A stretch of DNA of 64,000 nt from Oceanispirochaeta sp963676905 (GCA_963676905.2 CAXXVE010000001.1:1612001-1676000); one strand, 5' to 3'; counted from the stretch's first letter, positions 35,217 through 43,027 are shown. Numbers and translations are program-made. Notes: generated by a model from the letters alone, not told the origin.

Positions 35217-36977
35217 ATGAAAAAAAATAAAAATATTAAGGCTTTAACAATCTCAGTTGCAGCATTTATTGTTCTTTGCGGACTCCTTCTGGGAATATTG
35301 AGTCTTCTCATGAACAAGGTTAAAAACCAAAGGACCATTGATGCCAGTTACAGGTATCTAATTTTCAACAACAGTCTGGAAAACTTCCTCGTCTCTCATA
35401 CAAATATGCTATTTGGGTTTCGCGCCTATGTGAATACATTTGATACTTTGGATGATAATGAAATATATGCTTTTCTGGAGCATTTACTGGAAGATAACAG
35501 AGAATATATCCGTAATGTAGGCATTCTGAAAGACACCACTGTTTTATGGAATTATCCCCGGGAGAACAACTCATCGGTAATTGGTGTCGATCTGTCGGAC
35601 GTTGAATCTCAGGCCCCTCAAATTCTAATGGTTAAGAATCAGAATGTAAAAGTCTTTGCTGGACCTGTAAACCTGGTCCAGGGAGGTATAGGCTATATCA
35701 TTCGTATTCCCATAAGAAAGGGAAATGAATATTGGGGACAAGCCAGTATTGTACTGGATGGGGAAAAATTCATTCAGTACATGGACGATATCAGCCATGA
35801 TGCGGGAATGAATGTTCTTGTATTAGACCTCAACAAAGAAGAAACCGTCCTTTACGGTGATCCGGATATTCTCGATAAAGATCCGGTGACTATAACAAAG
35901 AAAACAGATTTTGGCTTATGGAATATTTATTATATTCCCAGTTCTACTGATGCACGGTTCCTGAGTGTTCTTCTGGTCACAGTTCTTGGATTTCTTCTAA
36001 TTCTTGGAGTGACGTTGTTCATTTACAGGCATGCTGTCAGGAATCTTCAATTATCCAGCCAGAACATAAGGCTATCTGAAACAGCATTAAAAGACAAACT
36101 TACAGGTGTGTACAACAGAGCTATGTTTGAACGATACATCTACAGTGAACTGGCTAAGGCTGATTCTTTGGGATACGATATGTCTCTTATCATTTTTGAT
36201 CTTGACCATTTTAAAAGAGTCAATGATACATATGGCCATGATACAGGTGATGAAGTACTTGTAAATACGGCAATGGTAACTCAGAAAGCTCTACGGAAAA
36301 GTGATCTTTTAATCCGGTGGGGTGGTGAAGAGTTCCTTATTATACTTTCAAACAGTAACCTCAATAGCGCGGCGCGGATTGCTGAAGAAATACGTAAAGA
36401 AATTTCCAACTTTAATCATGAAAAAGCCGGGCAGGTAACTATTAGTCTTGGTGTTGCTGAGCGTTTGGAATTCGAGTTTTGGGAGAGTTGGTTTAAGCGT
36501 GCCGATAAAGCACTTTATCAGGCAAAAAAATCTGGACGGAATAGGTTGTCCATTTCAATGGATAGTAAACCAATACGCAACGACTCAGACGGTCTCAATT
36601 GGAAAACAGAATGGTTTTGTGGAAATGAGAAAATTGACCAGCAGCATAAAGAATTGATGATAGATGCAAATGAAATGATCGCAGCCTATAATAACGATAT
36701 CAGTGAATTTACTGTCCTGTTTGAAAAGTTTTATCAATCTCTTAAAAAACATTTCAGGTATGAAGAAGGTATTCTAAGAAATGTTGAATATCCTTTTCTG
36801 GAAGAGCATGTTCAGATCCATGAACAAATACTCGTAAGCGTTGAGAAAACAAAAGATAATATACAACGATTGAGCACCTCGTCGGCATCCATTTTTGATT
36901 ATATTCTCGAAGAAATATTAGTAGGCCATTTTCTCTTGGAGGATTTTAAATTCTTTAATTATCTGCAAAAGAAGTAA
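35217..36977 (+). CDS. Membrane diguanylate cyclase with C-terminal hemerythrin domain (CHASE-like-GGDEF-hemerythrin)
   Basis: A 586-residue protein. Membrane segments at about 9-32 and 247-270 enclose a periplasmic CHASE-like sensor. The GGDEF domain has the active GGEEF at 369-373 and the product-inhibition RxxD site (R360, D363), so it should make c-di-GMP. Residues about 462-580 form a hemerythrin domain in which all seven di-iron ligands are present: H477, H512, E516, H531, H535, H571 and D576. It should respond to oxygen or nitric oxide as well as a periplasmic ligand. Base composition and codon use are clearly more AT-rich than the neighbours, and it abuts a broken gene, which suggests acquisition. 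Confidence 0.93.
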   Translation: MKKNKNIKALTISVAAFIVLCGLLLGILSLLMNKVKNQRTIDASYRYLIFNNSLENFLVSHTNMLFGFRAYVNTFDTLDDNEIYAFLEHLLEDNREYIRNVGILKDTTVLWNYPRENNSSVIGVDLSDVESQAPQILMVKNQNVKVFAGPVNLVQGGIGYIIRIPIRKGNEYWGQASIVLDGEKFIQYMDDISHDAGMNVLVLDLNKEETVLYGDPDILDKDPVTITKKTDFGLWNIYYIPSSTDARFLSVLLVTVLGFLLILGVTLFIYRHAVRNLQLSSQNIRLSETALKDKLTGVYNRAMFERYIYSELAKADSLGYDMSLIIFDLDHFKRVNDTYGHDTGDEVLVNTAMVTQKALRKSDLLIRWGGEEFLIILSNSNLNSAARIAEEIRKEISNFNHEKAGQVTISLGVAERLEFEFWESWFKRADKALYQAKKSGRNRLSISMDSKPIRNDSDGLNWKTEWFCGNEKIDQQHKELMIDANEMIAAYNNDISEFTVLFEKFYQSLKKHFRYEEGILRNVEYPFLEEHVQIHEQILVSVEKTKDNIQRLSTSSASIFDYILEEILVGHFLLEDFKFFNYLQKK

Positions 36978-37028
36978 AATTAAAAGTTTAGAGATTCAAA
37001 ATTCATCATATCTGAGTTTCCGTTAAAA

Positions 37029-37188
37029 AGGATTCGCCTTTCATTCGTCGGCATCGTGACTCCTCATTGCAGGCCGCCTCCATACCTAAATGAGCATCCT
37101 GCTCATTTGCACTCCATGTATTCGTGCCGGTATTCCGTTTCGAATCCTTTGGAGCCTCGAAAAAAAAGACCTGCCCGAAGGCAAGTCT
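37029..37188. repeat. tRNA-linked structured repeat, unit A
   Basis: The unit begins AGGATTCG and ends CGAATCC (37141-37147) plus TTTGGAGCCTC, so its ends are inverted. Inside is the hairpin AATGAGCA-TCC-TGCTCATT (37089-37107) and a conserved CTCCATGTATTCG segment. A further stem AGACCTGCC/GGCAAGTCT (37167-37188) before an A-run reads as a terminator on the minus strand. It matches unit B along its length with many substitutions. Open frames through it are not convincing genes. Confidence 0.7.
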
Positions 37189-37203
37189 CTGTCTCATTTC
37201 CCT

Positions 37204-37226
37204 ATCGGAACTTCATCAGTTCCGAT
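37204..37226. other. Hairpin between the two repeat units
   Basis: ATCGGAAC and GTTCCGAT form a perfect eight-pair stem around TTCATCA. No T-run follows on either strand. Purpose unknown; it may be part of the larger structured repeat. Confidence 0.4.
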
Positions 37227-37251
37227 GTATATCAGGCATAGGACCTAAGGG

Positions 37252-37428
37252 TTTACGTCCAAGAGGATTCGCTTTCCATTCGGCAGGATCATCCTACCTC
37301 ATTCCAAGCCCTCTTCAATCACTAATCAGGCATCCCTGCCTGATTGCGCTCCATGTATTCGCGCCGTTCTTTCAGTTCGAATCCTTTGGAGCCTCATAAA
37401 TAAAAAAGCTTGCCAAAAGGCAAGCTTA
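37252..37428. repeat. tRNA-linked structured repeat, unit B, with tRNA-Arg 3' fragment
   Basis: The unit opens with a 20-base exact copy (37252-37271) of the 3' end and flank of the intact tRNA-Arg at 37435-37454. It continues parallel to unit A: AGGATTCG, the hairpin AATCAGGCA-TCCC-TGCCTGATT (37324-37345), CTCCATGTATTCG, then TCGAATCCTTTGGAGCCTC and a terminator stem. The hairpin arms differ in sequence from those of unit A but still pair, which points to selection on structure. Confidence 0.72.
37401..37428 (-). terminator. Terminator after the distal tRNA-Arg
   Basis: AAGCTTGCC and GGCAAGCTT form a nine-pair stem with a four-base loop, followed on the minus strand by TTTTAT. It lies nine bases from the 3' end of the tRNA. 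Confidence 0.88.
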
Positions 37429-37436
37429 TTTTATTT

Positions 37437-37510
37437 ACGTCCAAGAGGATTCGAACCTCTGACCCTCGGCTTAGAAGGCCGATGCTCTATCCAGCTGAGC
37501 TATGGACGCG
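37437..37510 (-). tRNA. tRNA-Arg (anticodon TCT), distal copy
   Basis: The minus strand gives a full cloverleaf of 74 bases: acceptor GCGTCCA, D-arm AGCTCAGCTGGATAGAGC, anticodon loop CTTCTAA (anticodon TCT) on stem TCGGC/GCCGA, and T-arm around GGTTCGAATCC. No CCA is encoded. The first acceptor pair is G-T. It is identical to the copy at 37557-37630 across the mature part. Confidence 0.97.
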
Positions 37511-37523
37511 GGTTGCATTTAGC

Positions 37524-37552
37524 GTAAAAAAACCGCCTCGAAAAGCGGTTTG
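37524..37552 (-). terminator. Terminator between the two tRNA-Arg genes
   Basis: AAACCGC and GCGGTTT pair around an eight-base loop and are followed on the minus strand by more T residues. It would cut most transcripts after the proximal copy. Confidence 0.82.
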
Positions 37553-37556
37553 TATT

Positions 37557-37630
37557 ACGTCCAAGAGGATTCGAACCTCTGACCCTCGGCTTAGAAGGCC
37601 GATGCTCTATCCAGCTGAGCTATGGACGCA
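37557..37630 (-). tRNA. tRNA-Arg (anticodon TCT), proximal copy
   Basis: Identical mature sequence to the distal copy, with anticodon TCT reading AGA/AGG. Sixty bases separate it from tRNA-Pro upstream on the minus strand, so the two are probably one transcript. Confidence 0.97.
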
Positions 37631-37689
37631 GATAACATTTTGCGGAACTTTACACAGTGTTAAGGTCCCGACAGGCTGTTAACCTATTG

Positions 37690-37762
37690 TCGGGATAGCA
37701 GGACTCGAACCTGCGATTTCCTGCTCCCAAAGCAGGCGCCTTAGCCACTAGGCTATATCCCG
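37690..37762 (-). tRNA. tRNA-Pro (anticodon TGG)
   Basis: The minus strand gives a 73-base cloverleaf with acceptor CGGGATA/TATCCCG, anticodon loop TTTGGGA (anticodon TGG) on stem CCTGC/GCAGG and T-arm GGTTCGAGTCC. No CCA is encoded. It is the first RNA gene of the cluster. Its 3' end could also pair with TGTCGGG just downstream (37674-37668), a possible processing hairpin. Confidence 0.97.
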
Positions 37763-37775
37763 TTAACGTGTAGGG

Positions 37776-37804
37776 AGTATATAAATGTTATGATATTTGG
37801 TCAA
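37776..37804 (-). promoter_or_regulatory. Promoter of the tRNA cluster
   Basis: On the minus strand TTGACC (37804-37799) and TATACT (37781-37776) are 17 bases apart, each five of six to consensus. The predicted start leaves a leader of only about seven bases before tRNA-Pro. Confidence 0.78.
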
Positions 37805-37909
37805 TAAGCTATCTTGAAAAAAAATTGAAAAAATATCATAGCCCTGATATCCGTGAAAATCAAAGACAGGACTGGGCAAAAGTTTAATAATAAACCCATA
37901 ATAATATCC

Positions 37910-38584
37910 ATGACTAAAGCAGAGAAAGCACGTGTTATAACAGACATCCTGAACAGGGAGTATCCCGACCGGAAACCCCTTTTGAATTATACCAATCCCT
38001 TTGAGCTCCTCATTGCCGTAATCCTGTCGGCACAGACTACCGATGCCGGCGTGAACAAGGTCACACCGGAACTCTTCCGTTTCTATCCCGGGCCTGCGGA
38101 ACTGGCGGCAGCAGAGCAGAATCATGTGGAGGAGATCATCCACAGCACCGGTTTTTACAGAATGAAGGCGGCAAACATTATAAAAACCGCTGCGGCCCTG
38201 AAGGAGCGGGGTGACAGCACTCTTCCCGATAACATGAAAGACCTCACGGCTCTTCCTGGAGTGGGGCGGAAAACAGCCAATGTTATCCTTTATCATATAT
38301 TCGGGAAGCCGGCCATTATTGTGGATACTCATTTTAAACGCGTTTCAAAGCGCCTGGGCTTTACAAGGTATACAGAGCCGGAAAAGATCGAGAAACAGCT
38401 TCTGCGGGCCATACCGGAGGATATACAGTCGGATTTCTCAATGACCCTGAACCTTCACGGCAGAAAGTACTGCTTTGCCCGTAAGCCGGAATGCGGGGGG
38501 TGTCCTTTACAGGAGTTGTGCCCCTCATCCCTGATGGGGAATGCAGGGACAGGACAGTCCGGCGGGACGAAAAAAAAGGGCTGA
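37910..38584 (+). CDS. nth: Endonuclease III (DNA glycosylase/AP lyase)
   Basis: A 224-residue base-excision repair enzyme for oxidised pyrimidines. The helix-hairpin-helix LPGVGRKTANVI contains the catalytic lysine, and VDTHFKRV holds the catalytic aspartate. The [4Fe-4S] motif is C-x6-C-x2-C-x5-C near the C-terminus. The ATG at 37910 aligns with the usual Nth start; a GTG at 37853 would add 19 residues without family support. Neither has a clear ribosome site. The last residues (KKKG) are encoded by the terminator of the opposite operon. Confidence 0.94.
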   Translation: MTKAEKARVITDILNREYPDRKPLLNYTNPFELLIAVILSAQTTDAGVNKVTPELFRFYPGPAELAAAEQNHVEEIIHSTGFYRMKAANIIKTAAALKERGDSTLPDNMKDLTALPGVGRKTANVILYHIFGKPAIIVDTHFKRVSKRLGFTRYTEPEKIEKQLLRAIPEDIQSDFSMTLNLHGRKYCFARKPECGGCPLQELCPSSLMGNAGTGQSGGTKKKG

Positions 38585-38602
38585 CCTCTATTGAGACAGC
38601 CC
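38570..38602 (-). terminator. Terminator of the pyrK-pyrD operon
   Basis: On the minus strand GGGCTG and CAGCCC pair around a 13-base loop and are followed by eight T residues. The T-run and one arm lie inside the last codons of nth. On the plus strand the same stem with CTGTTTT may also serve nth. Confidence 0.87.
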
Positions 38603-38631
38603 CTGTTTTCCGTTCATCGGAAGAGTTAATA

Positions 38632-39534
38632 TCAGAAATATCCGTGAAAGTCGCGGATACTGCTGAACCCCGCTTCTTTCATATACTCTTTGATTCCTTC
38701 AAGCACCTTGCCTGATGTATCGGGATCTATAAAGTTTGCCGTTCCGATCTGCAGAGCTGAAGCTCCGGCCAGGAGATACTCCACCGCGTCATCGGCATTC
38801 ATAATGCCACCCAGTCCGATGACGGGGATCTTTACAGCTTTGCTGACCCTGTAGACTGCCGCAACCCCGACAGGCTTGACTGCCGGACCGGAAAGTCCTC
38901 CAGTAATGGCGGGAATGGCAGGCTTTCTTTTGTGAATATCCACAACCATTCCCATTACAGTATTGATACAGGCCACAGCGTCGGCGCCTCCCGCTTCGGC
39001 GGCTTTCGCCACAGCGGTGATATCGGTGACATTGGGCGTCAGCTTCATTATAAGGGGCTTGTCCGTCAGTTTTCTTAAGGATGATGTCAGCCGTTCAACC
39101 TGTACAGGGTCGGTACCGAAAGCTAGGCCTCCCTTTTTTACATTGGGGCAGGATATGTTGACTTCATAACCCCATATGGCATCCTGGGAATCGACGCGCC
39201 GGATCACCTCGGAGTACTCCTCCTCAAAGCTTCCCGCCACATTCAGGACTACAGGACAGCTCAGGCCCTCCAGAAAGGGGATCTTTTCTGTGAGGAATCG
39301 TTCTACCCCTACATTGGCAAGACCTATGGAATTGATCATTCCCGCAGGGGTCTCCACAAGACGGGGCAGGGGATTTCCGGGACGGGGTTCTACAGTTACC
39401 GCCTTGGTATAGATGGCACCCAGTTTGCTCAGGTCAGTCAGGGGGGCGTACTCCTCTCCGTAACCGAAAGTTCCCGAGGCCACTCCAACGGGGTTGGGGA
39501 GACTCTTGTCTCTTATCTTTATACTTAAGTCCAT
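38632..39534 (-). CDS. pyrD: Dihydroorotate dehydrogenase, class 1B catalytic subunit
   Basis: A 300-residue FMN barrel for pyrimidine synthesis. The active-site base is C129 in VNISCPN, as in the NAD-linked class 1B enzyme (class 2 has serine). K44 in IYTKAVTVEPRPGN and the phosphate loop GLGGIMNADDAVEY fit. It overlaps pyrK by ten bases, confirming the two-subunit type, which passes electrons to NAD. Confidence 0.95.
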   Translation of the reverse strand: MDLSIKIRDKSLPNPVGVASGTFGYGEEYAPLTDLSKLGAIYTKAVTVEPRPGNPLPRLVETPAGMINSIGLANVGVERFLTEKIPFLEGLSCPVVLNVAGSFEEEYSEVIRRVDSQDAIWGYEVNISCPNVKKGGLAFGTDPVQVERLTSSLRKLTDKPLIMKLTPNVTDITAVAKAAEAGGADAVACINTVMGMVVDIHKRKPAIPAITGGLSGPAVKPVGVAAVYRVSKAVKIPVIGLGGIMNADDAVEYLLAGASALQIGTANFIDPDTSGKVLEGIKEYMKEAGFSSIRDFHGYF

Positions 39535-40307
39535 TTAATCATCCTGGATTGAAATACGGGTCCGTCCTTGCAGACCCGGGCATACTGCCGGTCCTGGTCT
39601 TCCGCCAGTTCGACAACACAGCCCATACAGGCTCCCACACCGCAGGCCATCATCTCCTCCATTGCTGTTTCGCAGGGAAGTTCTCTCTCTATGGCAAAGT
39701 TGTGGCAGGCCTTCAGCATGGGGGCGGGGCCGCAGCTGTAGATCCTTGCACCTTCCAGTTCGGAACTCTCGAGGCTGTTCATATAGTCCACCGAAGTCCC
39801 GTGGAAACCTTCTGAGCCGTCATCTGTACAGAACTGGATTCTCCCGTTTTTTAGAGGTGCAAGGTCGGGGATCAGTGATCTGTCCCTGCATCCGAATATA
39901 AGAACAGGCTTCTGTCCTGCCTGATCCAGTTCCCTTGCAAAGAACAGAATGGGGCCAAGGCCGATACCACCGGCAATAAGCAGGGGCTTTTCTCCTACAG
40001 TGGGAAAGGTGAAGCTGTTGCCAAGGGGGCTCAGTACATCCAGATCAGAACCTTCACTGAGGTCTGAGAGAATCTCTGTGCCTGTGCCACGGATCTGATA
40101 GATGATCGATGCGGTTCTGCTCTCCCTGTTGAAGCCTGAGAGTGCAAAGGGCCGGCGCAGCAGCGGGACAGGCTGTTTCTGAATTCTTATGGTGAGAAAC
40201 TGGCCCGGCCGGGGAGTTTCACACTCTTCCGGCCAGAGAAAACTCATCTCCATATACCCTTTGGCAATGGATCTCTGGCTGAGAATTGTAGATTTAAAGT
40301 TTTTCAT
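39525..40307 (-). CDS. pyrK: Dihydroorotate dehydrogenase electron-transfer subunit
   Basis: A 260-residue flavin and iron-sulfur protein. The FAD motif RRPFALS is at 51-57, the NAD-binding GGIGLGP near 113-119, and the [2Fe-2S] cluster is C222, C227, C230 and C246, the PyrK spacing. It carries electrons from PyrD to NAD. It begins two bases after the stop of the DtxR-family gene, so its translation is tied to that regulator. Confidence 0.94.
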   Translation of the reverse strand: MKNFKSTILSQRSIAKGYMEMSFLWPEECETPRPGQFLTIRIQKQPVPLLRRPFALSGFNRESRTASIIYQIRGTGTEILSDLSEGSDLDVLSPLGNSFTFPTVGEKPLLIAGGIGLGPILFFARELDQAGQKPVLIFGCRDRSLIPDLAPLKNGRIQFCTDDGSEGFHGTSVDYMNSLESSELEGARIYSCGPAPMLKACHNFAIERELPCETAMEEMMACGVGACMGCVVELAEDQDRQYARVCKDGPVFQSRMIKWT

Positions 40308-40309
40308 AT

Positions 40310-40735
40310 TTATTCCAGAATGATCTTTTGAAGTTCTTCTTCAGAGAAGTTTTTTGTAAGGAAGCTGTTCAGGTTGTCGATACGTTTTGCAGTTTCCTTG
40401 TCGATGGAGTGCTCAATCCGGCAGGCTTCATCGGCGGCTTTTTCTGTGCCCAGCAAGAGAGCCTGCTCCAGAAAACTTACAAGAATCTTGTGCTTGCTCA
40501 ATACGGCTTCCGCCAGCTCTTTGCCCTGGGGTGTCAGATTGATAAAGGAGTTTTTCTCGTATTCAATAAGACCCTTGGACTTGAGGTTTTTCAGAGCTCC
40601 GGTAACAGAGGGCATCTGTACAGACAGTCTTTCTGCAATGTCCTTTACCCTGGCTACCCTGTTTTTTTCTTCCAGCTGGAGGATCGCCTCCAGATAATCT
40701 TCAAGGCTGGGGGTAAGGTTAATTTTGTTTTCCAT
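40310..40735 (-). CDS. DtxR/MntR-family metal-dependent repressor
   Basis: A 141-residue regulator with an N-terminal winged helix (about 8-70) and a dimer domain, lacking the SH3-like third domain, as in MntR. The probable metal residues are D13 and E16 (as in MntR D8, E11), H82, and C105-x2-E108-H109, which is the DtxR pattern C102, E105, H106 rather than the MntR E99. So the metal preference, iron or manganese, is open. It is first in an operon with pyrK and pyrD. A DtxR-box-like sequence lies upstream. Confidence 0.9.
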   Translation of the reverse strand: MENKINLTPSLEDYLEAILQLEEKNRVARVKDIAERLSVQMPSVTGALKNLKSKGLIEYEKNSFINLTPQGKELAEAVLSKHKILVSFLEQALLLGTEKAADEACRIEHSIDKETAKRIDNLNSFLTKNFSEEELQKIILE

Positions 40736-40779
40736 ATATCTTTTTTACCAGAAAGAAAGTGAATTAGCAAGAAAAAGCA

Positions 40780-40798
40780 TGAGGTTAGGCTAAGAATG
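40780..40798. promoter_or_regulatory. DtxR/IdeR-like box upstream of the repressor gene
   Basis: The plus strand reads AGGTTAGGCTAA (40782-40793), twelve bases identical to the left part and centre of the DtxR/IdeR box consensus (TTAGGTTAGSCTAACCTAA), with perfect dyad TTAGGCTAA. The right half is not conserved (13 of 19 overall). It is about 45-65 bases before the repressor start, a sensible place for self-regulation of the dtxR-pyrK-pyrD operon. Confidence 0.5.
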
Positions 40799-40826
40799 TT
40801 AGGAGTTTTCTCGTATTCTTCCCTTT

Positions 40827-41369
40827 TCAGGAAGATTTTCGGACTTTCCAGAGGAGAGAGACGCTGCAGTCTTCCCACCACAGCCTCTTCGGGTCGTATT
40901 TCAGGCGGTAGAGCGCAAGCTGCCATATTCTGAAATCAAACTGTCTTTTCATGTTTGTCCCACCCATGAAACTCTCATCAGGGGTTAATGAATATCCGCT
41001 TCCAGGATCTTCGGGATTCAATAGAAGACCCTTCCAGTTCAGAAAGCTGTTCTCCTCCCTTTGCGGTACACTCTTGCCATGGATCTCTCTGAAGAGAGCC
41101 TCTGCTGAATAGCTCCCGCTTTCCTCCAGGCTGAGGATGATATGTCCCCCGGACAGGACGGGGCCTGACAACTTCAGGGACGGGCAGTTTTTCAGGCCCG
41201 TCGGGTCTACACGGTCCCGGGGAAAGGACTCTTGCCATGAATAAAGAGGCACCATCAGGGGAAGAGGGGAGTGCCAGCCGAAGTCTGAAGCACAGCTGCA
41301 CTGGTAGTTTTTGAGTTCCCCGTCTCCCCCTTCGGGAGGTATTATTGCAGTTAAATATGTAATTTTCAT
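40827..41369 (-). CDS. Protein of unknown function
   Basis: A 180-residue soluble protein that I do not recognise. The ATG at 41369 has AAGAAGG eight bases before it; a start ten codons earlier has no better site. It contains the segments LTAIIPPEGGDGEL, an N-terminal CSCASDFGWHSPLPL and a tryptophan-rich C-terminus (KRLWWEDCSVSLLW). No signal peptide, membrane segment or catalytic motif. It lies 91 bases before the dtxR gene on the same strand and is divergent from the putative peptidase. Confidence 0.6.
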   Translation of the reverse strand: MKITYLTAIIPPEGGDGELKNYQCSCASDFGWHSPLPLMVPLYSWQESFPRDRVDPTGLKNCPSLKLSGPVLSGGHIILSLEESGSYSAEALFREIHGKSVPQREENSFLNWKGLLLNPEDPGSGYSLTPDESFMGGTNMKRQFDFRIWQLALYRLKYDPKRLWWEDCSVSLLWKVRKSS

Positions 41370-41419
41370 AATATGAGCCTTCTTTACCCCTTCACACATC
41401 TTATATTATAAAGGTTGCC

Positions 41420-42952
41420 ATGCCAAAGCATAGAACCCTTTTTTATATACTGATACTTGTGTTGACCCACTCCTTTCTCTATGGAAATGAAGATTCAGCC
41501 TACTCGCTGAAGAGAGAGCAGAGAGTCTTTGACAGCTCCCTTCAGGACTCATCGTACCTGATGAAGGACAGCCGGAAGTTCTTTCCCGGGAATGAGACAA
41601 AGGTCAAGAACTTTTTCCCGCCCCTCCAGGGGCAGACTGTTGTTTTTTCTCTTCCTGATAGAGGAGCTTCACAACTTGTTGTTCATACGGATGAAGGTCC
41701 TCTTGATGTGGCTCTGCCCGCATCAGAAAATGGACTTTCCCTCTCTCTGGTTATACCTGACTCCATGACAGTTCAATCGATAACCATGCCCTTCAATCAG
41801 GACTACTTTTTTGATGATGAAGATCATGCAGGGAGTATGACTCTCAGTCTCTCCCTGGACCATGCTGATGAGTATCTGCTGAGACTGCCTGATTTCTCCG
41901 GCAGCAGAGATGAGCTTGAACTAAGCCTTGAGAACCGTGACCCTCTCATTATAAGAACCGCCAAAGATGAGAGCTATATTCTTGAGGGCTTTCAGGGACA
42001 GAGAACCTTCCGGTTTCCCCTGAACTCAGATAGCCCCTCTTCTCTGAGCATCAGTGCTGACAGGGGGCTTGAGTATCTCAGCTTCAACAGCACCGAGGTC
42101 CCTGATTTTCCCGAGGCTCTGATCCGCAGCGGTGTTCAGATTCTGAACAGCCCGCTGGAGGGATGGAGAAACAGAGACTTTGAGATCTACAGCTGGGCTT
42201 CGTTTCCCCATGTCCTGGTCTTTGACTGCCTGGATTATGAGGTTCAAAACCGCTTTTTCAGAAGGCTCGCCTTCTATATCGAGAAGAAAGGGTATGTCGG
42301 GAGACTCATGACCAATGCCGAACTTCAGGGACTCCGTGCCTGGAATGCCCATGACTACAGGGCTGAAGATCTCGCCCGGTTCTACAATCTTGTTGCTGAA
42401 AGGGATTTTCCCATTTACCCCGAGGAAGCGCTGCTGCGCAGTGTGCTTGTGAGCCACGGTATTTTGATACAGGATGATCAGGGGGTTCTCTATCCCGGAG
42501 AAGGGGCTGTTCTTTCAATTTCCCGGGAATCTACAGAGTCTCTGCGCTACCGCTTTTTCGTGCATGAAGGTTCTCATGGCATCTACTTTACCTCGCAGGA
42601 GTACAGGGTCTTTGTGAAAGAGCTCTGGGAGTCTCTTGATCCCCGGGATCAGGGGATGTGGCGTTTCTTTCTGGGATGGTATGGATATGATCCCGAGGAT
42701 GAAGACCTGATGATGAATGAATTTCAGGCATACCTGCTGCAGCAGGGAGCTTCGGCCGCCCCAGGATACTTCGGTTCCAGAATGGGCAATCTGGCCGGCC
42801 GTTACCCCGGAGAGAGGTCTCTGCTGGAGAGGGGTACAGGAGCGGGAAGTGCCGGATTTCAGATCTGGGCGGAGGTACTGGAAGAGTGGATATACAGCAA
42901 ATGGGGAATGAAAGCAGGGAATTTCTTCCCGCTATATAAGGAATTGCATTAA
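41420..42952 (+). CDS. Secreted putative zinc metallopeptidase (HExxH), unknown family
   Basis: A 510-residue protein with a signal peptide (hydrophobic 7-20, then YGNED). The first half (about 70-245) looks like beta-rich repeats. The second half holds HEGSH at 382-386, an HExxH zinc motif in a helix (FFVHEGSHGIYF), and a downstream NEFQAYLL whose E434 could be the third ligand as in gluzincins. It is probably a periplasmic or surface peptidase, but I cannot place it in a named family. Monocistronic; the next gene is rpmB with its own promoter. Confidence 0.7.
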   Translation: MPKHRTLFYILILVLTHSFLYGNEDSAYSLKREQRVFDSSLQDSSYLMKDSRKFFPGNETKVKNFFPPLQGQTVVFSLPDRGASQLVVHTDEGPLDVALPASENGLSLSLVIPDSMTVQSITMPFNQDYFFDDEDHAGSMTLSLSLDHADEYLLRLPDFSGSRDELELSLENRDPLIIRTAKDESYILEGFQGQRTFRFPLNSDSPSSLSISADRGLEYLSFNSTEVPDFPEALIRSGVQILNSPLEGWRNRDFEIYSWASFPHVLVFDCLDYEVQNRFFRRLAFYIEKKGYVGRLMTNAELQGLRAWNAHDYRAEDLARFYNLVAERDFPIYPEEALLRSVLVSHGILIQDDQGVLYPGEGAVLSISRESTESLRYRFFVHEGSHGIYFTSQEYRVFVKELWESLDPRDQGMWRFFLGWYGYDPEDEDLMMNEFQAYLLQQGASAAPGYFGSRMGNLAGRYPGERSLLERGTGAGSAGFQIWAEVLEEWIYSKWGMKAGNFFPLYKELH

Positions 42953-42998
42953 ATTCCATGAATTTACGAATTCAGACTGGAAACCTGAAGTTTTCGGC

Positions 42999-43027
42999 TT
43001 TACATAGTTTTTTCTATTTGATATATT
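42999..43027 (+). promoter_or_regulatory. Promoter of rpmB
   Basis: TTTACA (42999-43004) and TATATT (43022-43027) are 17 bases apart, each five of six to consensus, 42 bases before the rpmB start. Confidence 0.72.

Noticed and set aside
37006..37682. Several open frames over the repeat units and tRNA genes
   Set aside because: They translate structured repeats and tRNA sequence (including identical peptides from the two tRNA-Arg genes) and have no ribosome sites.
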